The notes below the pieces were generated by a model, which saw nothing but the letters and a program-made list of their open reading frames with translations, searched no databases and was not told where the DNA came from. Of a stretch of DNA of 64,000 nucleotides, positions 24,347-36,651 are shown piece after piece. Origin of the DNA: Cunninghamia lanceolata. Lineage: Eukaryota > Streptophyta > Pinopsida > Cupressales > Cupressaceae. The stretch spans positions 42,376,001-42,440,000 of the forward strand of contig BSBN01000809.1 of NCBI GenBank assembly GCA_027924645.1, written 5' to 3'. The translations under genes were made by a program, and so were the position numbers. The stretch's first letter is position 1. The number at the start of each line of letters is the position of its first letter.

Positions 24347-27037
24347 ATGCAGCCACAGGAGGTTGGACCTCACAAATATTATACTCGCAGGAGAGCCCTA
24401 CTTGAAGGTGAACAGTTTTTAGACAAGCCGCTGGTCACCATGGGTGACAGGCATGATGGTAGCCCCCCCAGAGGAAACAGGGATAATGAGGATCAGGAAA
24501 CTAGAGAGTTTTTCAGGGCTATGGCTACAGGACAGCAGTAGGTGGCTCAGGCCTTGCAGGCACTCACCACCATGATTGAGCACATGAACCCACAGGACAG
24601 ACAAAATCAAGAGCAAGGGGGTAACAGGAGTGCAGTGGGATCACCTAGAGCTCATAGGACTCATTCCAGGACAGCAGATAGGCCTACTCGTCCTACCTTC
24701 ATTAGAGATGAGCCTGAGGTAGCACCGACAGAAGAAGCAGGAGAGGAGATGTTTGCAGATATTCTCATGGCTGCAAATGACGAATGGGAATTATTAGCTC
24801 CACAGGTGCGTGAGAGGATGACATTTGAGAGGTTTGTTAATCAGAGGAGAGAGCATTACAGGGGAGCGAGACAGGATAGGAGACCTCGTGGCCAAAATAA
24901 TGAATTAAAGCGTGCTACAAGCAAGCTTTCCTTGACTACATTCGAAGGTAGTAGCAGAATGACAGCGCAGGCTTGGATTCACAAGCTTGATACCTTCTTA
25001 GCACTGAGACCTATGACAGAAGTGGAGGCAATAAAATATGCCACGCTACATTTAGAGGGAGCTGCACATGATTGGTGGTACCATGGGATGGTTACCCTTC
25101 AGCATAACCAGGTGACTTCATATCAGGACTTCGTGGACAGGTTGGTAGAGAGGTTTGATAAGAAGGATCTAGAAGTCTACTTCAGGGAGTTGGCACAGTT
25201 GAGACAATCAGGCGGATTGGAGTATTTCATTAGTGACTTTCAGAGGCTATCCGTTATGGTGCTAGATATCTCAGATAGGAGATTGGTTGTTTTGTTCACT
25301 GAGGGATTATCCGAACCACTGAAGGGTTGGGTAAAACCCTTTGATCTATTCAATTTGCAAAAAGCAATTAAGAAGGCTAGAAGTATGGAACAAGCAGCCC
25401 CAATAAATAAATTTCAGTCAAAGGGTGCATCATCTAGCAAAGATAACAAACCATTCTTCAAGAAACCTGAGAAGAATGAAACAAAGGTTGAAAATAAAGA
25501 TAAATCATTCGCTCCCTTGGATAGAGAAACATTGAATGATTTAAGGAAGAAAAAACTTTATTTTTATTACAAAGGACCCTATGACATGAACCATGACTGT
25601 CCTTTGAGACCAAAGGGGAAAGCAAACAGGGTTATGTGGGCTTACTATGAGGATTCCGATTCTGAAAATTCGGACCAGCAAACTGAAAATGAGGAATCCA
25701 ATGAACAAAAGGAAAGTTTAGATGATGAAAAGCTCAAGCAAATGTCTACCAATGAAGAGAAGGTGGAAGGTAGGCTTAAGGAGGCCCGTCTCACTAGTGT
25801 GCAGCAGAAGGGATCATTTAGAATGAGAGGAGTGTTGGCCGGACAGCGAGTTATTACATTGCTAGATACAGGGGCCACGCATAATTTCATTGATTCCAGG
25901 TTGGTTGAGAGACGTGGGATCCAGACTGAGCAGTTTGAGGGCTTGAGAGTGAGAGTAGCTGATGGCTATGTCCTTAAATGCGATAGAAAGATCACAGGTT
26001 TACCATTGAAAATAAATAACTTTGAATTCAAGGCTGAATTTTATGTGGTTAACATGGGTGACACAGGTTTAGTACTAGGCATGACTTGGTTGCATGATAT
26101 TGGAGAGTTCACTCTCAATTTGAGAGAAATGGTGATGAAATTTAAGAATGATGGTAAAACTCACATACTTAAGGCCATTCGAGATAGTGAGTTCAAGATG
26201 ATGTCTTGCAGGTGCATGGAGAGTTTGTTGCGTCATGACCAGGTTGAGTGGGCAGCCCATTGCACGTTGATGCCATCACAAGGGCAGCAAGAATCAAAAT
26301 ACCATCCAGACATACAGGAGCTGAGAATTAAGCATTACAAGGTTTTCAGTGATATTCTACCAGGTAGACCTCTAGATAGAGGTATTAAGCACATCATTGA
26401 GTTAGAGGAGGGTGCTAAACCCATCATGATTACACCCTACAGGCATCCAAAGAGATTGAAGGATGAGATTGAGAAAACCATCAAGGAGCTACTTGCTATG
26501 GGGCATATTAGACCGAGTAAATCTCCTTTTGCTTCTTCTATGGTTTTAGAGAAGAAGGATGGTACTCTTAGGATGTGCATTGACTACAGGGTCCTGAACA
26601 GAAAGACAATTAAAAACAGATACCCCATCCCACGGATTGATGAGTTGTTAGATGAACTACATGGAGCATGTTTCTTCTCCAAAATTGATTTGAGATCAAG
26701 CTATCATCAGATCAGAGTTAGAGAGCAGGATATAGAGAAGACAGCATTCAGGTGTCATTGTGGCCATTTCGAGTTTGTAGTTATGTCATTTGGGCTAACT
26801 AATGCTCCAGCTACCTTTCAATCCACTATGAACAGGGTCTTTCAGCCTCAGTTGAGGAAATTTGTATTGGTCTTCTTTGATGACATTCTTGTGTATAGTA
26901 GAACATGGGATGAGCACTTGCGACACTTGGATACAATGTTGAGCATTTTGAGTAGGGAGTCCTTGTATGCAAAGGAGTCCAAATGTGATTTGGGATTATC
27001 TGAATTATTATATCTGGGGCACATTATCAGTGCATAG
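24347..27037 (+). pseudogene. G gag-protease-RT, nearly open
   Basis: The ATG at 24347 gives 65 codons to TAG at 24539-24541, which lies in a row of Gln codons (CAGCAG-TAG-GTGGCTCAG). The frame then stays open for about 830 codons. Capsid core: [16 protein letters not shown] and HDWWYHG. The zinc knuckle is damaged: the CX2C pair reads YFYY although the downstream H and C remain ([17 protein letters not shown]). PR shows [12 protein letters not shown] near 25861. RT shows [44 protein letters not shown] and [10 protein letters not shown] near 26870. The frame ends at TAG 27035-27037 after HIISA. Confidence 0.92.
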
Positions 27038-29116
27038 GGGGTACGCATGGATCTTGAAAAGATTCGTGCTATTGTTGAGTGGCCTACCCCAGTGAACCTT
27101 ACACAGTTGAGGGGATTTTTGGGTTGTGTGGGTTCTACAGGAGGTTTGTTAGTGGATATTCCAGGCATGCAGCACCCTTGACGGATTTGATGAGAAAGGG
27201 GGCTTTCTTGTGGTCTCCTGAGGCACAGGAGTGTTTTGATAAATTCAAGGAGTTGATGACTTCTTGTCCAATGCTAGCATTACCAGATTTCAGTAAGCCA
27301 TTTGAGCTTCATTGTGATGCATCTAGTGAGGGCGTTGGAGCGGTGCTTATGCAAGACAAGCACCCGATTGTGTATGAGAGTAGGAAGCTTAGGGGACCTG
27401 AGAGGAGCTTCAGCATTTATGATAAGGAAATGTTGGCCATAATGCATGCTTTGGCCAAATTTAGGCAGTATTTAGTAGGCAGTAAATTCAGCATAAAAAC
27501 CGACCACAATAGCTTGAAACATTTCCTGGGGCAGCGAGATCTTAATGACAGGCAGCATAAATGGGTAAGTAAATTATAGGCATATGACTTTGATATTACC
27601 TATTTCAAGGGGACACAGAATGTACTAGCAAATGCCTTGTCACGAAGACCCCACTTAAGCTTGATGACCGATATTTCAGAGGACTGGAGACATTTGATCC
27701 TTGCAGAGTATGCAAAGGATACATGGGCATCAAGATTCATAGATGGATCGGTCCAGGATAGTGATTTCACCCTTGTGAGTGAGCTCATCATTTACAAAGG
27801 GCGCATTTATTTGGTGCCAGGGTCAGAGGTGAGGAGGATGGTGTTGAGAGTTTATCATGACTCACCTATGGCAGGACATCCAGACTTTTATAAAACCTAC
27901 CGGCAGATTCATGAGCGTTTTTCTTGGAAAGGGCTCAAAGCTGAGGTGTTACAGTATATTAGAGTGTCCTACTTGCCAGCAGAATAAACAGGAGCACTCT
28001 TATCCAGCCGGTTTACTTCAGCCACTTCCAATTCCTGACAGGAAGTGGGAGTGCTTGTCCATGGACTTCATGACAGGACTGCCGAGAGCCCAGGGCAGAG
28101 ACTGTATATATGTTGTTGTTGATCGACTTGGGAAATTTGCCCATTTCTTCCCAATCACTGCTACGCAGGTGGCAGATTTATTCTTTAGAGAGGTATTCAG
28201 GTTGCATGGGTTACCTCGGAGCATCATCAGCGACAGGGACAGCAGGTTTATGAGTCACTTCTGGTAAGAGTTGTTTAGATTGTGTAGGACAGAGCTCACT
28301 CCGAGTACTAGCTACCACCCCCAGATAGAGATAGTGAACAAATGGGTGGAGGGATACCTCAGGAATTACATAGCAGGGCAGCAGAAGGCTTGGGTTAAGT
28401 GGATATATCTATGTGAGTATTGTTATAATTCCACTTATCACATGTCTATCCAGATGTCACCATTCATGGCATTATATGGATATGAGGCATCCAGTTTCAT
28501 GGATTTGTTGCTATTAGATAGTAGAGTGCCTAGTGCTAGAGACTTTTTACAGGAGAACCAGGACATCATAAAGGCTCTTAAGGAGAATATCACTAAGGCA
28601 CAAAATCAGCAAAAGCAGTATGCTGATCAGAAGAAGACTGAGCGGACTTTTGAGGTAGGTGATATGGTATATTTGATGCTACAGCCCTATAGACAGTCTA
28701 CTCTTAGGAAGAGTGGAGCAGAGAAGCTCAAGCCACAATATTATGGTCCTTTCAGGGTCATCAGGCGTGTAGGTGAGGTGGCTTATGAGCTAGATTTACT
28801 GGCAAATAGCAGAGTGCACAATGTTTTTCATGTATCTCGCCTCAAGAAGGCATTGGGACACCGAGTTGTGCCATCTGCAGTTTTACCACCCCTAGATGAT
28901 GAGGGGAAGTTGATATTAGTACCTAAGGCTATCATTGAGCTCAGGTAGAGGAATTTGAGGAGGCGTACTATTAGGGAATACTTGGTCAAATGGAAGGACA
29001 TGCCGGTTGAGGATGCTACTTGGGAGAGCGAAGAAATTTTACAGCATCCAGAATTGAGATTGTTTGAGGACAAGCAACTTCAGGAAGGGTGGACTGTCAT
29101 GTCCCCTTCTAGTTGA
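27038..29116 (+). pseudogene. G RNase H, integrase and chromodomain
   Basis: A 1-bp loss near 27120 shifts the frame. RNase H shows LHCDASSEGVGAVLMQ and IKTDHNSLKHFL, and TAG at 27577-27579 replaces the Gln kept in A and F. The IN zinc region (CPTCQQNK) needs a frameshift near 27960. MDFMTGLP and SDRDSRF supply the two Asp; a TAA at 28265-28267 follows. The third-acid motif lacks five residues: HPQ is followed directly by IEIVNKW, so TDGQT is deleted in frame, between short 'caga' repeats. TAG at 28946-28948 precedes the chromodomain (YLVKWKDMPVEDATWE). The frame ends at TGA 29114-29116 inside the 3' LTR. Confidence 0.9.
29081..29094 (+). promoter_or_regulatory. Polypurine tract of G
   Basis: CAGGAAGGGTGGAC directly before the 3' LTR. 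It would prime plus-strand synthesis and overlaps the end of pol. Confidence 0.8.
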
Positions 29117-30031
29117 CATTATGTCAATTAAGTAGATTGGCCTATAATAGACCCTTGTAGGCTGATGAGGTTGGATAGAGGGTCATTTGAGGGGAGTTTC
29201 TCCTTCAGTGGTCAGTAGGATTGGTGTTCGTTTGAAGTCTTTTGGACCCCGCATGCAGAACTTACTATTTATAGTAAGACAATGGGTGATCGAGATGGAC
29301 CCCTACTATTTTTAGAAATAAGGGTTGGTCATATGCAAAATCTTCATTCCAATTTACAGTTCAGACGGTGTGCAAAACAGATGAGTAATAATGGCAATAT
29401 TAATATTTATTTGGCTAAAATAAATATTAATAGTTTCGAGCTTATATTGTAAAGTTATAATATAATTTTATATTATAACTTAAGTCACTTAAGTGAAGGG
29501 TCAAATTATCATAGATGGGGCCAAGTGAACAATTAATTTTAAAGAAATTATTTGTGCACCATCAATAAAAGTTTCTTTTAAAAAAAATATTAAAAGTAGG
29601 AATATGTCTTTCATCCCACATTGGCCAGGAAAGTGTTGAGCTCTCACAAGAAAAGAATAAAAAGAGACTTAAGAGCTCATTTTGGTATGCTCATGAAATA
29701 TATATTTGATCATTGTGATTTTGAACTCTGAGTACAGCTTTGCCATTGGAGAACGTAGTTCTTCTATGTGTTCATCATTTGAGCCAGTGAAATACCTGGT
29801 GAGAGCTCAACACTTTCCTGGCCAATGTGGGATAAAAGACATATTCCCACTTTTAATATTTTTTTTTAAAAAGAAACTTTTATTGATGGTGCACAAATAA
29901 TTTCTTTAAAATTAATTGTTCACTTGGCCCCCATCTATGATAATTTGACCCTTCACTTAAGTGACTTAAGTTATAATATAAAATTATATTATAACTTTAC
30001 AATATAAGCTCGAAACTATTAATATTTATTT
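29095..30031 (+). mobile_element. G 3' LTR, terminally rearranged
   Basis: TGTCATGTCCCC at 29095. It aligns with the 5' LTR without insertion I up to about 29802 ('atacctggtga'). The remaining ~300 bp of LTR are absent. In their place is an inverted copy of 29418-29646. The expected ...TTACA terminus is missing, yet the TSD GACCC follows directly. Confidence 0.9.
29418..30031. repeat. Large inverted repeat at the end of G
   Basis: Arm 1 is 29418-29646 and arm 2 is 29799-30031, read in the opposite sense, with a spacer of about 150 bp. Arm 2 shares 3' LTR-specific differences with arm 1, namely the longer AT block near 29455 and 'ggccagg' rather than the 'ggccaag' of the 5' LTR. It was therefore copied from this LTR. 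The junction has a 4-bp overlap, GTGA (29799-29802). Confidence 0.93.
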
Positions 30032-32902
30032 GACCCCCTGACAGGGGATTTGAGCACGTCATTGAGCTTAAGCAGGGTGCCAAGCCAGTTATCACTATAC
30101 CCTACAGGCATCCTAAGCAGTACAAGGATGAGATAGAGAAGGCCATTCAGGAGCTTCTCAAGATGGGACATATCAGGCCTAGCAAGAGTCCCTTTGCTTC
30201 TTTTGTGGTCTTGGTCAAGAAGAAGGATGGCACACTTAGGATGTGCATAGATTATAGGGAGAAAAACAAGAAGACGATCAAGAACAGATATCCCATTCTC
30301 CAGATTGACGAGCTCATTGACGAGTTGCATGGTGCATGCTTCTTCTTGAAGATAGATTTGAGATCAGGGTATCATTAGATACAGGTACCAGAGGATGTAG
30401 AGAAGATGGCATTTAGGTGCCACTATGGGCACTTTGAGTTTCTGGTTATGCCTTTTGGCTTAACCAATGCGCTAGCTACATTCCAGTCTTGCATGAATAA
30501 GGTATTCCCAGAGCAGCTGAGGAAGTTTGTGCTTATCTTCTTCGATGATATACTTATATACAACAGGACATGGGAGGAGCACTTGAGGCACATAGATATC
30601 GTGTTGGGCATACTTGAGCAGGAGTCCCTTTATGCCAAAATGTCTAAGTGTGAGTTTGGCATAACAAAGTTACTATATCTGGGACACATCATCAGTGCAG
30701 AGGGTGTTCATGTGGATCCGGAGAAGATCCAGGCTATTATAGACTAGTCGCCACCAAAGAATCTCTCAGCTCAAGGGATTCTTTGGCCTTTGTGGGTTCT
30801 ACCTTCGCTTTGTGAGGGGGTTTTCTCAGATAGCCGCCCCCCTTACAGATTTGACTCGGAAGGGTGCTTTTGAATGGTCCACTAGTGCTCAACAGTACTT
30901 TGACAGATTTAAGGAGGTGATAACTACTTGTCCAGTCTTGGCCATTCCAGACTTCATGAAACCTTTCGAGCTTCAGTGTGATGCCTCAAGGGAAGGCATT
31001 GGAGCGATGTTCATGCAAGACAAGCACCCCATTGCATTTGAGAGTAGGAAGTTGAGGGGTGCCGAGAGGAGCTACAACATATATGATAAGGAGATGCTAG
31101 CCATTATGCATGCATTGGCTAAGTTCAGGCAATACCTAGTTGGAGGTAAATTTGTTGTCAAATCTGATCTTAACAGTCTAAAGCATTTCCTTAGTCAAAA
31201 GGATCTGAATGACCGACAACAAAAATGGGTCAGTAAACTACAGGCATATGACTTTGACATAGTTTTTGTCAAAGGAAAAAAGAACGTAGTTGCTAATGCT
31301 TTACCCAGGAGACCTCACTTGTGCGCCTTGGGGGAGATTGCAAAGGATTGGAGAGATTTGATTTCTGCAGAGTATACAAAGGATAAGTGGGCTTCTGGGA
31401 TTGCTGATGGCACTATTAGTGATGACAGGTATTCTGTTGTAAATGACTTGATCATTTACAAGAGCGGGATTTATTTGTTGCCAGGATCTACTATGAAACA
31501 AAAGATCTTGAGGGCTTTTCATGACTTGCCTATGGCAGGACATCCAGGTTTCTTCAAAACCTACAGGCAGGTGAGGGAGCAATTTAGTTGGAAAGGCCTC
31601 AAGACCGAAGTTCAGAAGTATGTGAGGGAGTGCCCAGTGTGTCGGCAAAACAAGCATAAGCACTCTTTCCCAGGTGGTTTGTTACAACCCTTACCCATTC
31701 CTGAGAGGAAGTGGGATTGCATCTCGATGGATTTTCAGAAGTATGTGAGGGAGTGCCCAGGGTGTCAGCAAAACAAGTATGAGCACTCTTTCCCAGGTGG
31801 TTTGTTACAGCCCTTACCCATTCCTGAGAGGAAGTGGGATTGCATCTCAATGGATTTTATTACGGGCTTGCCCAAAGCCCAAGGCAGGGACTGCATCTTT
31901 GTGGTGGTTGACAGTTAACTAAGCTTGCCCATTTCTTTGCTATTTCAGCCACCTACACAGCAACTCAGGTTGCTGACTTATTCTTTAGAGAGGTATTCCG
32001 ACTACATGGGTTGCCACGGAGCATAGTGAGTGACAGGGACAGCAGGTTCCTGAGTAACTTTTGGCAGGAGCTCTTTAGGTTGAGTGGGACAGAGCTCACC
32101 TCCAATACGAGTTACCACCTTCAGACGGATGGACAGACTGAGATAGTTAAGTGGGTGGAAGGGTACCTCAGAAATTACATAGTAGGGCAACAAAAGGCAT
32201 GGGTGAAGTGGCTTCATTTGGGTGAGTACTGTTACAATACCACTTACCATATGTCTATTCAAATGTCACCATTTATGGCACTCTATGGGTACGAGGCTCC
32301 GAGTTTCTTGGACTTGTTATTTGGAGATAGCAAAGTACCTAAGGCTAGAGACCTCTTGCAGGAGAGTCAGGACATTATGAGGTCTTTGAGAGAGAACATC
32401 GAGAAGGTGCAAAACCAGCAGAAGTAGTATGCAAATCAGCACAGGGTTGAGCGATCTTTTGAGGTTGGTGATATGGTATATCTTATGTTGCAGCCTTATA
32501 GACAGTCCACTCTTAAGAAGAGTGGTGCAGAAAACTTGAAGCCATGGTATTATGGACCATTCAAGATCTCCAGGAGGGTTGGAGAGGTGGCTTATGAGTT
32601 GGAGTTGCCAGCAGATAGCAGGATTCACAATGTTTTTCATGTGTCTCACCTCAAAAAGGCATTGGGGCACAATGTGATACCTTCTACAGAGTTGCCTCCT
32701 CTTGATGAAGAGGGGAAGTTGGTTTTGGTACCTGAGGCCATCATTGACACCAGGGAGCATACATTGAAGAAGAGGGTCATCAGGGAGTTTTGGGTGAAAT
32801 GGAAGAACCTGCCGGTAGAGGATGCTACATAGGAGAGTAAGTAGATTCCGATGCATCTAGATCTGAGATTGCTTGAGGCAAGCAATCTTCGGGAGGGCAG
32901 AT
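30032..32902 (+). pseudogene. F reverse transcriptase, RNase H, integrase and chromodomain
   Basis: After the TSD the frame resumes with [45 protein letters not shown] and IFFDDILIYN near 30535, with TAG at 30376-30378 (Gln codon in relatives), TAG at 30745-30747 (Trp in relatives) and a frameshift near 30765. RNase H: LQCDASREGIGAMFMQ, then SDLNSLKHFL, where the usual TDHN is altered. IN: the CPVCRQNK zinc region with an in-frame 41-codon duplication, SDRDSRFLSNFW, and TDGQTEIVKW. The frame is lost near 31916, and TAG at 32425-32427 and 32830-32832 break the tail and chromodomain (FWVKWKNLPVEDAT). Confidence 0.9.
31613..31858 (+). repeat. 123-bp in-frame tandem duplication in F integrase
   Basis: Units 31613-31735 and 31736-31858, each 41 codons, start QKYVRECP and end CISMDF. 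They differ by a few substitutions, for example CPVCRQNKHK against CPGCQQNKYE. Each unit contains the second half of the zinc finger and the first catalytic Asp. The frame stays open through both. Confidence 0.95.
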
Positions 32903-34259
32903 TGTAATGTCCCCTTTCCTAGATGGTATTAGTCTATACTTGGTTCCCATAGACTAACCCGTATGATTAGGGAACTCTTGGAGTTTTGTTGGATGGTTTT
33001 GGACGTCTTGGCTGGAACTTACTATTTTTAGTAAGTTAGGGTTTTGACCATTTGGAGAAATTCAAGATTGGAGGTGGAGCATTTCGAAGAGGCCTTTCCA
33101 ACGGTCTATAGCTCATTGGATTTCAAGTTCATTTGGCCATTTATTTTAAAGTCCGTAATTTGATATTGTATATTTAATATTGGGACTTTATAATAATGTT
33201 AGTGACTTAGTAAAAATTGGAAAAATGCAAATAAAAGTCACATGTGGGACTTGGGCGCCTATGAGGGAAAAATAAAGTGAATTTATAATGTTTATTTCTG
33301 CTTATGTGGGTCAACCCTCTTGGAGGGAAATATAAAAGCCAAAAAGAAAGAAAAAAACATTCATTCACGACAATTACATTTTTATGACTTTTGACCTACA
33401 AAGAGAACGAAGGTTTGAAAAAACCATCCATGGCTTTTGGAGATGAAATCCTCCATTAGTAGCAGCATTCTGCAGGTGTGAGAGACCACCCAAGGGTGCT
33501 TCCGAGCAGCCATATTCAGTGGTTGTATTTGTGCTTATTTGTATGATCCGGCATTGTCGCGGAGAGCTTTCCATGAAGATATCCTCAGTTATTTGATGTG
33601 ATATTTTGAGAGGGACATAGAAGAATATATTGCAGGTCTGTGGCAGAGTTTTGAGGAGTTTGTGGTGTGCAAAGAACCCCCTGAACAAGCCATACCATCT
33701 TCAGCAAGGGTCGTACCAACCAGCATACTGAAATGGAGTTTGTCTAAGGCGTTGGGACTAATCTACTCCTCCAACTAGGCCGATTTGCATCTTCTATTAC
33801 ATCAGAGATTATTGGAGTGCATTGAAGGCAGATTTTGTGTGTTTGAGCTGATATGCTATAGTACAAGGGGCCGTACTGTTCCAGCTTGCTTGTGGGTGTT
33901 GAAGAAGGTGCAAACTCAGAAGTTTAGCACTGTTTCGGGAATGTTATCACTGGTTTTGGATCCACAACAGGCTGTGACAACAAACAAAGGTCTTCCCTTT
34001 CATTTCTTGTAACAAACTTCGAACTGTATGTTGTTCCATGTTGTAGCTTCTCATTTTTACCTAGGGCAGCAAATGGGTATGTTGGAAAACTATTTATTTT
34101 GAATATATTGCATATGGGTATTGCTTCATTATGATTTGTAATGTATTTGAGATACAATAAAGCATCTAGGTATCTCTTGTTTCATTATTTGCCAAAATAT
34201 TTGCATGCATGTGTTTGCTTGTCAAATGCCAAAAAAAAACAAAATGCAAGCAGGTTACA
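32903..34259 (+). mobile_element. F 3' LTR (1357 bp)
   Basis: It follows a polypurine tract (CGGGAGGGCAGAT, 32890-32902), starts TGTAATGTCCCC and ends AGGTTACA at 34259. A TATA box lies at 33331-33338 (TATAAAAG). Blocks such as 'cttactatttttagtaag', 'cctttccaacg' and 'ttttaaagtccgtaa' recur in LTR D, so F and D are related. The F 5' LTR is not in the window, so no TSD can be checked. Confidence 0.82.
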
Positions 34260-34309
34260 ACTAAACCATAGTAAACCCAAACAGTGAGAAAAATCAGACT
34301 CAGATCAAA

Positions 34310-36234
34310 AAAATATAAATATGGTGTTTAGTCAATTTCAAAGATAGAGATATTTGCATAAATATATATAATATTTAATAAATAATATTATTATATAAAT
34401 ATTTTTATATAACTAAAATATAAGATATTTATATTATAAATATAAATAATAATATAAATATAAATATTATCAATTTAAATATTATTGTAGTTATCATATA
34501 TTATAAATACATATAAATAAATACAATTAAATATAATATATTTAACAAATATAATATATTTATATTATTATATTTATAAATAACAAAATAAATATAATAA
34601 TAAATGTTAATATTAACAATTTTATCATAATTATAAATATATTTATATATATAAGATGTAAACATGAAAATAAATATAAATTATAATTTATAATATAAGA
34701 CAAAAATTGCCTTATAAGACTTTGTCTTATGCAGCGATTATGATTAGAAGTTTAGTCAAAAACAATAATTAAATAAGGCAGTGCCTACATGTGATTACAT
34801 AGAAGCAAAAATATGAAGTTTTAATTATTATCATCCCACGATCAAAGGGTGCAATTGGTAACAAGAGGATGCAACGATCTAGGCATAAATCGTTAATATA
34901 AAGGCAACGAATATATGAAACATATGAAGGAATATGAAGTTGGCAACAATTAATGGAGGGTGCAGCGAATGACATAAGGCGGCAATGATATCTGGTTTTA
35001 GAAAAGAAAGAATATATTTCTGACCAAGGGAATATGTCTGAATAAGATAGATATATCTGAATTAATATTCAGATCTGCAGAAGTATAGAAAGAGAAAAGA
35101 TATATACAGAAATATAATCAATCACCCTCATATATATATATATATATAGCAGCAGACTAGAATTATCAATCAATCAAGTCATATGAACAATTGTGATACA
35201 GCAAGAGGGAGAGATAAAAGGAATATCAAGGAGAAATATATAGAAGTATATAGAATTGCCGTCAACACTAAAGAAAAGAATACAATCATTAGACCTCAAA
35301 GGATACAAAAGATATAGAAGTATATAGAACTGCCGTCAACACTAAAGAAAGGAATACAATCCTTAGACTTCAAAGGATACAAAAGCAAGAATTATCCTCT
35401 TGGTATGATGTATCTAACCTTATGTTTCTTATGTTAAATGCCATATGATAAATAGTGACAAATGCATATAATTGAAAGGTTATCATTAGTGTCATAAGCA
35501 TTGTGAAACTTGCTATGAAATATAGATTATATTCACAACACATTTGATATGATTGTTTGCAACTAAGAAGTTTGATTAGTTTATTATGCATTGATGTGGA
35601 TTCTTGTATGAATGTTATGATGGAGCAAATGTGGTGTAAGAGGGATAACGGAGATGGGGCACTCTTCTAGGTACACCACCCCTATAGGGGAGATTGAATA
35701 ATCCCATTGGGGCAAACGGGGTACAAAGGGTACAAGGGTACAAAAGGTTCTGCCCTTGGGCTTAGAAGAGATGGCTTCCAGGGCAACTTTTGTGATCTCA
35801 TTCTCCTATCATAGACATGTAAACTCAAAGGAACCAATCATAGAGGAAGGGAAAAGGAAATGATAAGATGAGGGGATAACGGGAATGATACCTTGCTAGG
35901 TAGACCACCTCATATGGATGGCATGGGCTACATGAGGCCAAGGGGGATGGTATATCCACTCTTGGGCCTAGGGTAGAGGATCCAAGACACCCCATCAAAG
36001 TCACACTCCTCAACTCTCTTATGGTTGAGTCTCCTAGATAGTTAGGCTTAATTGGATTAATAATGTTATTATAAGTTGTTAATCATGTTAACTTGATTGT
36101 GAGAAATATTATTGTAAGTGTTTTCTAACCTCTTGTAGGAATTAAATCAAGCCAAGGTACTCTCTAAATCTTTGTTTTCTTGGAAATTGATAATTTAGGG
36201 AAAAATTAGTATTGTTCCTATAAGGGACATTACA
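34310..36234. mobile_element. E3: E-family LTR, inverted relative to E1
   Basis: It ends AAGGGACATTACA at 36234. The last 240 bp are the reverse complement of the start of E1. The block 35630-35720 is the reverse complement of 410-500. Its AT-rich part (34330-34700) matches the AT-rich tail of E1. The left end is decayed and not placed exactly, and no TSD is readable. It abuts the integrase remnant H at 36235. 34260-34309, between F and E3, shows nothing recognisable. Confidence 0.65.
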
Positions 36235-36482
36235 AATAAGTAGATGTTGAAATAGATCTAATAGAAAAAGATTGCTCAATCTTATTCAACTAACAAGCCA
36301 TGCATTCCTTGATGTGTTTAAGGACATCATCTTTGAGTCCTTTCCAAGCAAACCTTTCCATGATCTGTTTAAATGTCTTGAAGTACCATGGGTGTCTTGC
36401 TAAGGGGTATCATAGATTGCCCTCAAGATTTTGTCTTTCATCCATGACTAGGGGACAAGGTAAACTCTATCCTTGTAGAGTA
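36235..36482 (-). pseudogene. H: minus-strand gypsy integrase remnant (part 1)
   Basis: Read on the minus strand it gives the integrase zinc-binding region: ARHPWYFKTFKQ, then FAWKGLKDDVLKHIKEC, parallel to AGHPGYFKTYRQ and FTWKGLKEEVLQYVREC in A. It is cut in mid-integrase by E3 at 36235 and by element D at 36482. It joins the part at 47732 across D's TSD, with the codons for NELILYKDRVYLVP continuous. Confidence 0.82.
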
Positions 36483-36651
36483 TGTAATGTCCCCATTTAC
36501 GGATTCTTTTGCAGATCAGTCAGAGCTGACTTTCTGGGTTGGTGACAGCATAATCAGAGAAATATTTCTCTGTCACCAGGGTGTTCGAGTGATCCAGAGG
36601 AGCTGGTTGACACTTTCCAGAGGGTTTTCGAACTTGTCTGTACTTACTATT

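Larger units (their letters stand above)
20405..30031 (+). mobile_element. G: Ty3/gypsy chromovirus with an aberrant 3' end
   Basis: It begins TGTTATGTCCCC at 20405. The TSD GACCC lies at 20400-20404 and 30032-30036. PBS, a long gag-PR-RT frame, RNase H, IN, chromodomain and PPT are present. The 5' LTR (1005 bp without an insertion) is split by solo LTR I. The 3' LTR loses its last ~300 bp and ends instead in an inverted copy of its own middle, flush with the TSD. G lies in F between PR and RT. Confidence 0.9.
3611..34259 (+). mobile_element. F: decayed Ty3/gypsy chromovirus, split by two later insertions
   Basis: F is read in three pieces that join exactly at TSDs: gag and the first half of PR (3611-4976), the rest of PR and the linker (20076-20404), and RT, RNase H, IN, chromodomain, PPT and 3' LTR (30032-34259). 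The first gap holds solo LTR B' (TSD ATGTG) and the second holds element G (TSD GACCC). The 5' LTR, PBS and gag N-terminus are missing; the copy is cut at 3610 by E-type LTR sequence. Domain order gag-PR-RT-RH-IN-chromodomain is that of plant chromoviruses. Many TAG stops and several frameshifts make it non-functional. Confidence 0.85.
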
